DNA from: Chloroflexota bacterium
GTDB lineage: Bacteria; Chloroflexota; Dehalococcoidia; JAUQQI01
Assembly (NCBI GenBank): GCA_030549955.1
Contig: JAUQQI010000295.1
Coordinates: 1-9,429, forward strand
Direction of reading: 5' to 3'
Length of the DNA: 9,429 nucleotides
This document shows positions 1 through 6,729 of the stretch, one piece after another; position 1 is the stretch's first letter, and each line of letters begins with the position of its first letter. The translations under genes and the position numbers were made by a program. Under the pieces are notes generated by a model, which saw only the letters and a list, made by a program, of their open reading frames with translations, made no database searches and was not told where the DNA came from.

Positions 1-5
1 CGGCT

Positions 6-20
6 TGAGCCGCAGGCTCA
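6..20. repeat. small inverted repeat at window edge
   Basis: Arms TGAGCC (6-11) and GGCTCA (15-20) pair perfectly around a 3-nt loop GCA, just upstream of the acyl-CoA ligase gene. A TGA at 6-8 in one plus-strand frame could be the stop of an upstream gene, which would make this a terminator-like hairpin at its end. There is no T-run after it. The upstream gene is not in view, so the role is uncertain. Confidence 0.25.
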
Positions 21-33
21 GGCAATCGCGATT

Positions 34-68
34 GAGGAGGTGTTAGCGCGGTGTCCGAGTTCAGAGGA
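34..68 (+). promoter_or_regulatory. two possible ribosome binding sites for the acyl-CoA ligase
   Basis: GAGGAGG at 34-40 lies 10 nt before GTG at 51, and AGAGG at 64-68 lies 6 nt before the in-frame ATG at 75. The first is the stronger anti-SD match but its spacing is slightly long. The second has better spacing and gives a protein starting MDFPLTLHHFLERA, which fits the usual N-terminus of this ligase family. The sequence alone does not settle the choice. Confidence 0.5.
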
Positions 69-1694
69 CTCATCATGGATTTCCCCCTCACCCTGCACCA
101 CTTTCTTGAGCGGGCGGGTAAGTATTTCCCCAAAAAGGAGATCGTGACCCGGACCCGGACCGGCGTCCACCGTTACACTTACGGTGACTACTATCGCCGG
201 GTCCATCAGCTTGCCCATGCCCTGAAGAAGATCGGGGTCGAGCCTGGGGACCGGGTTGGCACCCTGGCCTGGAACACCTACCGGCACCTGGAAATCTATT
301 TTGCGGCGCCCTGCTACGGGGCAGTTCTTCACACCCTCAACCTGCGGTTGCCGCTGGACCAGCTGACGTACATTATCAATCATGCCGAAGACAAAGTGGT
401 TTTCGTGGACGCCTCCCTTCTTCAGCTCCTTGAGCGCATTAAGGACCACCTCCACTCGGTCCGCCTCTTCGTCGTCATGAACGACGTCGGGGAGTACCAG
501 ACATCCCTTTCGCCGGTCGTGGATTATGAGGACCTGCTCGCCTCCGTGCCGCAGGAGCCGTACCCCTGGCCGGAGCTTAGCGAGTGGGCTGCTGCCGGCA
601 TGTGCTACACGTCCGGCACGACCGGCAACCCTAAGGGGGTGGTCTACAGCCACCGGGCCATCTTCCTCCACAGCTTTGCGGTGGCGATGGCCGGCGGCAT
701 TGGCGTTAACGAGCGGGACGTGGTTCTGCCCATCGTCCCCATGTTCCATGCCAACGCCTGGGGACTTCCCTTTGCGGCCGTAATGGTCGGGGCGAAAATC
801 GTCAATCCGGGACCCTTCCTCCAGCCCCGGGACCTCTGTCAGCTCATCCAGGATGAGCGGGTGACCATGACCGGGGCGGTTCCGACCATCTGGATCGGCA
901 TCTACAACCTGCTCAAGCAGGAAAAGTTTGACCTTTCGAGCCTGCGGCTGGTTGTGGTCGGCGGCTCGGCGATGCCCAGGCAGCTTATCGAAGCGTTCGA
1001 AAAGGAGTACGGCATCTATTTCCTCCACGCCTGGGGCATGACCGAAACCACGCCCCTCGGCACCATGGCCATACCGAAGAGCTACATGGACGGCTGGCCT
1101 GACGAACAGCGCTACGAGGTTCGGGCCAAACAGGGCATCCCGGCGGTTGGGGTGGAAATTCGGGCGGTGGACGCCGAAGGTAAAGAGATACCCTGGGACG
1201 GCAAGACGATGGGCGAGCTTCAGGTTCGGGGACCGTGGGTAACCAGCGGGTATTACAATGACCCGCGAACGGCCGAGGCGTTTATGGACGGCTGGTTCAA
1301 GACCGGCGATGTGGTGACCATCGACCCCGAAGGTTACATTCAGATCGTTGACCGGGTGAAAGACCTGGTAAAGAGCGGCGGCGAATGGATCTCCAGCGTC
1401 GACCTCGAAAACGCCATCATGGTCCATCCGAAGGTCCTGGAGGCGGCGGTTATTGCGGCCCCACATCCGAAGTGGCAGGAGCGGCCGCTGGCCGTCGTGG
1501 TGCCAAAGCCCGAGTACAAGGACTCAATCACGAAGGAAGAGATAATCGAATTCCTCGCCGGCCGGTTCGCGAAGTGGTGGCTCCCGGACGACGTCGTGTT
1601 CGTGGAGGAAATCCCCAAGACAAGCGTCGGCAAGTTTGACAAGAAGGTCCTCCGGGACCGGTTCAAGGATTACACCCTGCCGACCGCCGTCTGA
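51..1694 (+). CDS. Long-chain (or medium-chain) fatty-acid--CoA ligase
   Basis: This is an adenylate-forming enzyme that activates a carboxylic acid, most likely a fatty acid, to acyl-AMP and then acyl-CoA in the cytoplasm. All ANL core motifs are visible in the 547-aa product. The phosphate-binding loop YTSGTTGNPKG is at 186-196, MFHANAW at 231-237, the GMTETTP motif at 329-335 and GWFKTGD at 414-420. The hinge region DRVKDLVKSGGEWIS at 434-448 and the C-terminal catalytic lysine K528 in PKTSVGK are also intact. The SGGEWISSVDLEN and HPKWQERPLAVVV blocks match the Thermus-type long-chain ligases as I remember them. Length is normal. Coordinates use GTG at 51; ATG at 75 is an equally fair start. 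Chain-length preference cannot be read from the sequence. A strong hairpin follows the stop. Confidence 0.93.
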   Translation: MSEFRGLIMDFPLTLHHFLERAGKYFPKKEIVTRTRTGVHRYTYGDYYRRVHQLAHALKKIGVEPGDRVGTLAWNTYRHLEIYFAAPCYGAVLHTLNLRLPLDQLTYIINHAEDKVVFVDASLLQLLERIKDHLHSVRLFVVMNDVGEYQTSLSPVVDYEDLLASVPQEPYPWPELSEWAAAGMCYTSGTTGNPKGVVYSHRAIFLHSFAVAMAGGIGVNERDVVLPIVPMFHANAWGLPFAAVMVGAKIVNPGPFLQPRDLCQLIQDERVTMTGAVPTIWIGIYNLLKQEKFDLSSLRLVVVGGSAMPRQLIEAFEKEYGIYFLHAWGMTETTPLGTMAIPKSYMDGWPDEQRYEVRAKQGIPAVGVEIRAVDAEGKEIPWDGKTMGELQVRGPWVTSGYYNDPRTAEAFMDGWFKTGDVVTIDPEGYIQIVDRVKDLVKSGGEWISSVDLENAIMVHPKVLEAAVIAAPHPKWQERPLAVVVPKPEYKDSITKEEIIEFLAGRFAKWWLPDDVVFVEEIPKTSVGKFDKKVLRDRFKDYTLPTAV

Positions 1695-1718
1695 CCCGGG
1701 GTCCCTTCGGGCTGGTCC

Positions 1719-1752
1719 GCCCCTGTCCCGACCCGCCGGTCGGGACAGGGGC
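1719..1752 (+). terminator. Strong 15-bp GC hairpin between the ligase and protease genes
   Basis: Arms 1719-1733 (GCCCCTGTCCCGACC) and 1738-1752 pair perfectly over 15 bp around the 4-nt loop CGCC. The hairpin begins 24 nt after the ligase stop and ends 13 nt before the protease Shine-Dalgarno site. No T-run follows (GCTCATCTGGTTG), so it is not a textbook intrinsic terminator. It could act as a U-less terminator, an mRNA 3'-end stabiliser, or a copy of a dispersed palindromic repeat. I see no convincing promoter between it and the protease gene, so the protease may depend on readthrough. Confidence 0.6.
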
Positions 1753-1765
1753 TGCTCATCTGGTT

Positions 1766-1772
1766 GAGGAGG
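1766..1772 (+). promoter_or_regulatory. Ribosome binding site fixing a TTG start
   Basis: GAGGAGG lies 6 nt before the TTG at 1779. Strength and spacing support TTG as the real start of the protease. The reading frame from there begins with a complete signal peptide (MRKVGLVLGVLLLL), which independently supports it. Confidence 0.75.
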
Positions 1773-1778
1773 TAGGCT

Positions 1779-2654
1779 TTGAGGAAGGTTGGGCTCGTCC
1801 TGGGAGTGCTTTTGCTCCTCTGCAGTGCCCCCGCGGCCTCAGCCGTCCAGTACGGGGAGCCGGATGGGGACCGCCACCCGTACGTGGGGCTGGCCGTTTT
1901 CTACGACAAGGACTGGGTGCCCCTCTGGCGGTGCACCGGCTCGCTGCTTTCGCCGACCGTCCTCCTGACCGCGGGCCACTGCACCGGGTTTGACCCCGAG
2001 CTTAACGTTTCGCCGGCCCACGCCCAGGTCTGGTTCGACCCCGGACCGATCCCGGTTGACCCGAACTGGACGCCGGGCACGCCCTGCACGAAGAAGATTA
2101 AGGGTTACCCGTGCGGCGGGGGCTTCAAGGGAACTCCCCAGGCCCATCCCGGCTGGACCGGGTATCTGACAATCCCGAATACCCACGACGTCGGGGTTGT
2201 AACGTTCAAGTCCCGGATCCCAGAGGATGCCACAAAGGGGAAGTACGGTCGGGTTGCCCCGCTGGGGTACCTGGACAACCTGGCGACCCGCCGGGGAACC
2301 CGGTCGGTTGAGTTCACGGTGGTGGGCTACGGCCTCCAGCTCGTAAAACCGGTCCTCGAGGGGGAACGGACCCGCTTCATGGGAACGGTCAGCCTGGTCA
2401 ACCTGAGCAGCGCCCTCACCGACGGCTACAACATCCAGTACTCAAACAGCCCCGGCGAGGGGGTCGGCCCCGGCGGAACCTGCTTCGGCGATTCCGGGGG
2501 TCCGGTGCTTCACCGGACCGACAGCGGCGACGAGGTTATTGTCGGGGTCAACTCCTTCGTCCTGAACGCCAACTGCAAGGGGTCGGCCTTCGCCTACCGG
2601 ACGGATATTCCCGATTCGCTGAGCTTCCTGGCCGGTTTCAGGATTACCCCCTGA
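1779..2654 (+). CDS. Secreted trypsin-fold (S1 family) serine protease
   Basis: The 291-aa product is a chymotrypsin-fold serine endopeptidase, exported outside the membrane. Residues 1-22 form a Sec signal peptide: basic MRK, a hydrophobic VGLVLGVLLLL core, and a cleavage site after ASA at 22. C15 lacks a lipobox, so it is not a lipoprotein. The catalytic triad is visible: H67 in LLTAGHC, D137 in NTHDVGVV, and S239 in GTCFGDSGGP. Cysteines C52/C68 and C235/C266 sit where S1 disulfides usually are, and C103/C112 could form an extra one. The position matching trypsin Asp189 (six before S239) is G233, so a trypsin-like preference for Arg/Lys is not expected. There is no pro-region longer than a few residues and no C-terminal anchor. 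Start is TTG. The gene meets the minus-strand operon tail to tail. Confidence 0.9.
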   Translation: MRKVGLVLGVLLLLCSAPAASAVQYGEPDGDRHPYVGLAVFYDKDWVPLWRCTGSLLSPTVLLTAGHCTGFDPELNVSPAHAQVWFDPGPIPVDPNWTPGTPCTKKIKGYPCGGGFKGTPQAHPGWTGYLTIPNTHDVGVVTFKSRIPEDATKGKYGRVAPLGYLDNLATRRGTRSVEFTVVGYGLQLVKPVLEGERTRFMGTVSLVNLSSALTDGYNIQYSNSPGEGVGPGGTCFGDSGGPVLHRTDSGDEVIVGVNSFVLNANCKGSAFAYRTDIPDSLSFLAGFRITP

Positions 2655-2656
2655 GA

Positions 2657-2676
2657 GGCTGAGGCCGGGCTCAGCC
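2657..2676. terminator. Short hairpin between convergent genes
   Basis: GGCTGAG (2657-2663) pairs with CTCAGCC (2670-2676) around a 6-nt loop. It starts 2 nt after the protease stop and runs over the stop codon of the convergent aldo/keto reductase gene (2671-2673). The position suits a two-way terminator, but the stem is only 7 bp and no T-run follows on either strand, so this is tentative. Confidence 0.4.
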
Positions 2677-3636
2677 CGAAGCGGCCGGGCGGGCTGACCG
2701 CAGCAGTTCTTCGAAGGTCTCGGCTAGCCGGTCCCTGACTTCTGGCGGGAGCGGCGCATGCCGCCAGGCCGTGAGGTTTTCCCTGACCTGCTCAGGGGTT
2801 CGCATCCCGACAATGGCCGAGGTCACCTCCGGGTGGTCGAGGACGAAGGCGATGGCCGCCTGGGCCGGGGTAATTTCAAGGGTTTCGGCAATGAAACCGA
2901 ATTTTTTCGCCCGTTCGAGGTCGCGGCGGAGCTGTTCGGGGTCCCAGCGGGACCGGTGGTCCAGGGGATGAAACTGAACGTCCGGGTCGAGCTTGCCGCC
3001 GAGCCGGCCCTGGGCCAGCGGACTGCAAACGAGCAGGCCGACCTCACGCCGACCGATTTCAGGGAAGAGCGCCCGGAGGTCCGGCTTCAGCAGGCTGAAG
3101 GGGACTTCCAGCACGTGAGTCGGTCCGGAGTCGACGGCGACGAAGGCGAGCTCCGGGTCGTCGGTGAAAAACCCGGCGTAGCGGATTTTCCCGGCCCGGA
3201 CCAGGTTCTCGAGGGTCTCGAAAATTTCGCCCCCCCGGATAGCCTCCGCCGTGGCCCCTTCGACCAGAAACACGTCAATGTAGTCGGTTTTCAGCCGCCG
3301 CAGGCTCTGCTCGCAAGCATACGTCAGGTAGCGGCCCGACGGGTCGGGGTGGGGTGGGCCGTGGTAGAAGTCGATGCCGCCCCGGACGGCCAGGACGCAG
3401 TCGTGGCGCCGGCCCCTGAGCCAGCGGGCCAGTACCTCCTGGCTGTGGCCCCCGGCGTAACGGTCGGCCGTCTCGATGAGGTTGAGCCCCAGGTCGAGCG
3501 CTTCAAGGAGCGTCCGGCCCGCGATACTCTCCGACCAGTCGCCCCAGTCGACCCCCGAAAGCTGCCAGCCCCCGAAACCGAGCCGGGAGACCTGAAGCTC
3601 GGTCTTGCCGAGCCGCCGGTAAAACCCTGCCTCCAT
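2671..3636 (-). CDS. Aldo/keto reductase-fold protein with altered catalytic tetrad
   Basis: The 321-aa product has the length and order of an AKR TIM-barrel protein: an N-terminal YRRLGKTELQVSRLGFGGWQL strand region, GRTLLEALDLGLNLIETADRY (40-60), the LKTDYIDVFLV strand (115-125), the SPLAQGRLGGK cofactor-side motif, and a C-terminal VTSAIVGMRTPEQVRENL segment that normally contacts the NADP(H) 2'-phosphate. The catalytic tetrad (Asp, Tyr, Lys, His) reads Glu55, Tyr60, Arg85, Glu126; I checked the codons GAG, TAC, CGG and GAA. Only Tyr is standard, so normal carbonyl reduction is doubtful. A nucleotide-binding non-enzyme or a different chemistry is possible. ATG at 3636 was chosen because it begins the family N-terminus; the upstream extension is not family-like. 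It has no clear Shine-Dalgarno site and follows the preceding stop by 1 nt (TGAAATG), suggesting coupled translation. Confidence 0.85.
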   Translation of the reverse strand: MEAGFYRRLGKTELQVSRLGFGGWQLSGVDWGDWSESIAGRTLLEALDLGLNLIETADRYAGGHSQEVLARWLRGRRHDCVLAVRGGIDFYHGPPHPDPSGRYLTYACEQSLRRLKTDYIDVFLVEGATAEAIRGGEIFETLENLVRAGKIRYAGFFTDDPELAFVAVDSGPTHVLEVPFSLLKPDLRALFPEIGRREVGLLVCSPLAQGRLGGKLDPDVQFHPLDHRSRWDPEQLRRDLERAKKFGFIAETLEITPAQAAIAFVLDHPEVTSAIVGMRTPEQVRENLTAWRHAPLPPEVRDRLAETFEELLRSARPAASG

Positions 3637-3637
3637 T

Positions 3638-4114
3638 TCAGACGAGGTCGATGACTTCGGCACCGGTGAGGGCGACCAGCTCGGACGGCTCGATTTCGAT
3701 GAGGAACCGGTCGGCCCCGCCGCCCCCAAAGACCGTTGTCGGCGCTTCGGCAACCCGGCGGTCGACGTAAACCCTCATCTGCCGGGCATGGCCGACCGGG
3801 GGCACGCCCCCAACCGGGTAGCCGGTGGCGGCCAGCACCTCTTCCGGGGTGGCGAGGCGCACCTTCCCGGGCGGAACGCCCAGGATTTCGGCCAGGCGCC
3901 GCCGGTCCACCCGGGACGGGCCGCCGGCGATGACCAGGATCGGCTCGTCGTTGACCATAAATACAAGGCTTTTAATAATCCGGTCGGGCGAAACGCCGAG
4001 GGCCTCGGCCGCGCTGGCGACGGTGGCGGTGTCCCGGTCGAGCCGGACGACTCGGGCCTGGCTCCGGCGCTGCCGCAGAAAGGCTTCAAGGTCCGTTACA
4101 TCCCGGGGACCCAT
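3638..4114 (-). CDS. YbaK/EbsC-type aminoacyl-tRNA deacylase domain protein
   Basis: The 158-aa product is a free-standing editing domain of the YbaK/ProX superfamily. Known members hydrolyse mischarged tRNAs such as Cys- or Ala-tRNA(Pro) in the cytoplasm. The conserved lysine is in RIIKSLVF (K48), AGGPSRVDRRRLAEILG is at 63-79, and the hallmark GYPVGGVPPVGH loop is at 98-109, followed by VYVDRR and the glycine-rich FGGGGADRFLIEI. Length is normal for a single-domain protein, and nothing is fused to it. ATG at 4114 is preferred because the family N-terminus starts near it; TTG at 4174 would add about 20 low-complexity residues and deepen the overlap. The ATG lies inside the end of the upstream gene (19-nt overlap) with only a weak ribosome binding site. 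The tRNA substrate cannot be named from sequence. Confidence 0.88.
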   Translation of the reverse strand: MGPRDVTDLEAFLRQRRSQARVVRLDRDTATVASAAEALGVSPDRIIKSLVFMVNDEPILVIAGGPSRVDRRRLAEILGVPPGKVRLATPEEVLAATGYPVGGVPPVGHARQMRVYVDRRVAEAPTTVFGGGGADRFLIEIEPSELVALTGAEVIDLV

Positions 4115-5037
4115 GCCACCGGCTGCGGAAGGTGGAGGCGTGCCCAGGAGCCCGGCGGGGCCAGGCCCCGGCAAACATCCGGGTGGAAAATCTCGGCCAG
4201 AATTGCCACCCCGTCGACCACCCGCGGTCCGGGGCGGTTAAAGTAAGCCGAGCCGTTGACAGCGTAGACCCGGCCCTCCCGGACGGCCCTGAGGCCTTTC
4301 CACTCAGGGACCGCCTCGAGGGTCCGGGCAACCTCCAGGGTCCCGGCGAGGTCGTAGCCGCACGGCATCAGAATGATGAGGTCCGGGTTGGCTTCCGCAA
4401 CCCGGGCCCACTCGAGGCGAACCGCCGGCTCCCGGGGGCGGCCGAAAACATCCTCGGCGCCGGCCAGGTCGACCATTTCCGGGACCCAGTGACCGGCCGC
4501 CAGCGGCGGGTCAAGCCACTCCAGGGCGAGGACCCGGGGCCTGGGCAACCCGGCCAGCCGGGCCCTGACCTGTTCGATTCGGGACCGGAGGCCGTCAACA
4601 ACCCGCCGGGCCTGCTCCGCCCGTCCGGCAGCCCGGCCGACGGTCAGGATCGTTTCGAAGATGCCCTCGAGGCCATCGGGCTCCAGGGAAAGGACCTGTG
4701 CCCCGGTTCCGAGGGCTTCAACGGCCGCGCAGACCTGCTCGTAGCCGACGGCGCAGACGTAACAGAGGCGCTGAGTCAGAATCAGGTCAGGCCGTAGCCT
4801 GTCAAGCAGCTCCCGGTCGAGCTCGTAAAGGGTGCCCTGTTCGGCCAGGAGCCGCTTCACCTCCCGGTCGACCTCGGCCTGGGAGAGGCCGGCTGGGAGG
4901 AGGCTTCGGGTGAGGGCCGGCCGGGTCGTGACCTCCGGCGGGTAGTCGCACTCGTGGCTCACCCCGACCAGCTCGTCCCCAAGGCCGAGGGCAAAGACGA
5001 CCTCGGTCGCGCTCGGCAGGAGCGAAACAATCCTCAT
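4096..5037 (-). CDS. BtuF-fold (periplasmic-binding-protein type 3) protein without signal peptide
   Basis: The 313-aa product belongs to the PF01497/COG0614 fold, whose members bind vitamin B12 or ferric siderophores for ABC import. It starts directly with the first strand, MRIVSLLPSATEVVFALGLG, and has VGVSHECDYP (24-33), LRPDLILTQRLCYVCAVGYEQVC (81-103), a central helix linking two lobes, and GHWVPEMVDLAGAEDVFG (182-199) with VYAVNGSAYFNRPGPRVVDG (257-276) in the second lobe. No signal peptide or lipobox precedes it; AAAGGAGAGG at 5049-5040 places the start firmly at ATG 5037. It is therefore predicted to be cytoplasmic unless exported another way. Many signal-less relatives are annotated as cobalamin-binding proteins. 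No BtuC/BtuD transport genes are nearby. The last 25 or so residues extend beyond the usual end of the fold and overlap the next gene. Confidence 0.85.
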   Translation of the reverse strand: MRIVSLLPSATEVVFALGLGDELVGVSHECDYPPEVTTRPALTRSLLPAGLSQAEVDREVKRLLAEQGTLYELDRELLDRLRPDLILTQRLCYVCAVGYEQVCAAVEALGTGAQVLSLEPDGLEGIFETILTVGRAAGRAEQARRVVDGLRSRIEQVRARLAGLPRPRVLALEWLDPPLAAGHWVPEMVDLAGAEDVFGRPREPAVRLEWARVAEANPDLIILMPCGYDLAGTLEVARTLEAVPEWKGLRAVREGRVYAVNGSAYFNRPGPRVVDGVAILAEIFHPDVCRGLAPPGSWARLHLPQPVAWVPGM

Positions 5038-5039
5038 GG

Positions 5040-5049
5040 CCTCTCCTTT
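5040..5049 (-). promoter_or_regulatory. Ribosome binding site fixing the BtuF-fold start
   Basis: On the minus strand AAAGGAGAGG lies 2 nt (from the GGAG core about 6 nt) before ATG 5037 and overlaps the stop codon of the ThDP enzyme gene. It decides the start just before the first strand of the fold, and so supports the absence of a signal peptide. Confidence 0.75.
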
Positions 5050-6721
5050 AGAGCTTACCGTCCAGGACCACGTCCACCAGGGCGGGCGCCCCGGCTCGAA
5101 CGGCCGCCCGAAGGGCGTCGCCAAGCTCGTCCGGGGCTTCAACCCGCCAGCCCTTGACCCCATAAGCCCGGGCCAGGGCGGCAAAATCGAGGTCCGGGTC
5201 GGTCAGGTCCATGGCAATGAATTTACTCTGGCGCTCGGCCTGCCCCGAGAACCGCAGGTAGTTCCTGAGGTTGGCCTTCAGAATCCGGTAGCTCCGGTTG
5301 CTGCAGATGACGTAGGTAACGGGGATGCGGTGATGGGCCGCGCTCCAGAGGGCCTGGATGGTGTACTGGGCCGAGCCGTCGCCCACGACGGCCACCACCG
5401 GCCGTTCCGGCCGGGCAAGCTTCACGCCAAGAGCCGCCGGCAGACCCCACCCGATGGCCCCGCCCCGGATCCGGAAGTACGTCCCCGGTTCGTTAAACTC
5501 AAAGGCGGCCTGAATCGCCGGGGAGGTGGTTATCGCCTCGTCGACCAGGATGGTGTCAGGGGGCACCGCGTTTTTAAGCTCGTGGGCCAGCCGGGCCGGG
5601 GCAATCGGCCGGCTATCCCAGACCGCCCGGACCTCCTGGTCAAACCTGTCCCGCAGGCGCTGCTTAAACTCTTCGGCGGCCGCAATCCGGCCCGCCGCCT
5701 TCTCCCGGTCGGTACCGGTCATGCGGGCGGCGACCGCCTCGTAAAGGTCGGCAAACCCGAGCTTGGGGTCAGCCTGAATGCCCAGGTCAACGGGCCAGTT
5801 TTTGCCAACCTCCCACGGGTCGTCATCCAGCTGAATGACCCTGGTGCCGGGGCCGAGAAACTGGACCGGCAGGTAAAGAAACTGCTGAAAGAGGGCCCCA
5901 CCCGCCGCCAGAACAAGGTCGAAGGTCTGGAGGATTTCCCGGGTTGCCGGATTTCCGGTGTTCAAAGTCCCGAGATAAAGGGGGTGGCCGGTTGGGAAGA
6001 CGACTTCGGTAGCATTCAGGGTGTAAACCCGGGCCCCGACCAGCTCCGCAAACCGGGTCACCTCGGCAACTGCCCCGGAACTCGCCACCCGGTCGCCGAG
6101 GAGCAGGGCCGGGCTCTCGGCCCGTAAGAACATCTCAGCGGCCCGCTCGATGACAGTCGGGTCCGGCCGGACACGGGTTGCGACTTGGCCGGGGGGCCGG
6201 ATTTCGACGTCGGCCTCCTCGTCCATCATGTCCATCGGCAGGGAAAGAAAGACTGGCCGGCTTGGGGGCTGGGTGGCAACCTTGAAGGCCCGCCGGACCG
6301 CCTGAGGCACATCGGCCGCGTGGAGGATTTCGTAGCTCCATTTCGTGAACTGCCGGGCCATATCCACCAGGCTGGCCGAAAGGGTGGGCTCATACATCAG
6401 GAGGCGGGTATCCGACTGCCCGGCGGTCAGGATCAGGGGCGTGCCACCGCGGTAGGCGTTGTAGAGCATGCTCATCGCATTGCCGAGGCCGGCCGCGATG
6501 TGGACATTGGCCACCGCCGGCCGACCGGCCGCCCGGGCGTACCCGTCGGCCATCCCAACCGCGACCGATTCGTGGAGGCCCATGATGTACTCAATCTGCG
6601 GGTAATCCTCAAGCACGTCCATAAGCTGCTGTTCGGTGGTACCGGGGTTGCCGAAAAGGTACCGGGTCCCGTGGGCAATCAGCATCTCGACAAAAATGCG
6701 CTTGCCGGGCAGTCGTGGCAT
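5048..6721 (-). CDS. ThDP-dependent enzyme, benzoylformate decarboxylase/acetolactate synthase type
   Basis: The 557-aa product has the three-domain Pyr/middle/PP layout of thiamine-diphosphate 2-oxo-acid enzymes. The Pyr domain has YLFGNPGTTEQQL (21-33) and the cofactor-activating Glu51 in GLHESVAVGMADGYARA, then NVHIAAGLGNAM with His74. The middle domain runs from about 185 to 340. The PP domain carries GGAIGWGLPAALG and the metal/ThDP motif GDGSAQYTIQALW (447-459) ending at Asn475. It resembles benzoylformate decarboxylase (MdlC), whose active-site His70 matches His74. The position of its His281, however, aligns with Phe281 (LFQQFLYLP), and Ser26 is replaced by Thr. Decarboxylation of a 2-oxo acid is likely but the substrate is unknown; a lyase, ligase or synthase role remains possible. 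No FAD-synthase small subunit is nearby. First gene of a four-gene operon; the start at 6721 is set by GGAGGAG at 6736-6730. Confidence 0.85.
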   Translation of the reverse strand: MPRLPGKRIFVEMLIAHGTRYLFGNPGTTEQQLMDVLEDYPQIEYIMGLHESVAVGMADGYARAAGRPAVANVHIAAGLGNAMSMLYNAYRGGTPLILTAGQSDTRLLMYEPTLSASLVDMARQFTKWSYEILHAADVPQAVRRAFKVATQPPSRPVFLSLPMDMMDEEADVEIRPPGQVATRVRPDPTVIERAAEMFLRAESPALLLGDRVASSGAVAEVTRFAELVGARVYTLNATEVVFPTGHPLYLGTLNTGNPATREILQTFDLVLAAGGALFQQFLYLPVQFLGPGTRVIQLDDDPWEVGKNWPVDLGIQADPKLGFADLYEAVAARMTGTDREKAAGRIAAAEEFKQRLRDRFDQEVRAVWDSRPIAPARLAHELKNAVPPDTILVDEAITTSPAIQAAFEFNEPGTYFRIRGGAIGWGLPAALGVKLARPERPVVAVVGDGSAQYTIQALWSAAHHRIPVTYVICSNRSYRILKANLRNYLRFSGQAERQSKFIAMDLTDPDLDFAALARAYGVKGWRVEAPDELGDALRAAVRAGAPALVDVVLDGKL

Positions 6722-6729
6722 CGTGGGTT

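Noticed and set aside
1..147. Possible end of an upstream plus-strand gene, open in frame 1 from the window start to a TGA at 145-147
   Set aside because: It would overlap the ligase gene by nearly 100 nt, and the sequence after position 51 does not look like protein. Another frame has TGA at 6-8, which is an equally good stop. The upstream gene cannot be identified.
18..1466. Long open frame (482 codons) on the minus strand opposite the acyl-CoA ligase
   Set aside because: It mirrors a gene with all family motifs intact; its product is Arg/Gly/Pro/His-rich with no recognisable domain. Long antisense frames are expected in GC-rich coding DNA.
2758..3654. Open frame (298 codons) on the plus strand opposite the aldo/keto reductase gene
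   Set aside because: Low-complexity product with no domain, fully opposite a recognisable family. Codon-bias shadow.
3637..3753. Upstream extension of the aldo/keto reductase reading frame by 39 codons
   Set aside because: The added residues are Ser/Pro-rich, overlap the deacylase C-terminus and are not family-like; ATG 3636 begins the normal N-terminus.
5038..5184. Upstream extension of the BtuF-fold frame by 49 codons, which could have supplied an export signal
   Set aside because: The added residues are not a signal peptide (PWPGLMGSRAGGLKPRT-type sequence), they lie within the ThDP-enzyme coding region, and the strong ribosome binding site marks ATG 5037.
5036..6127. Open frame (363 codons) on the plus strand opposite the ThDP-enzyme gene
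   Set aside because: No domain seen, and it runs antisense to the GDG-motif-bearing gene; explained by GC-rich third positions.
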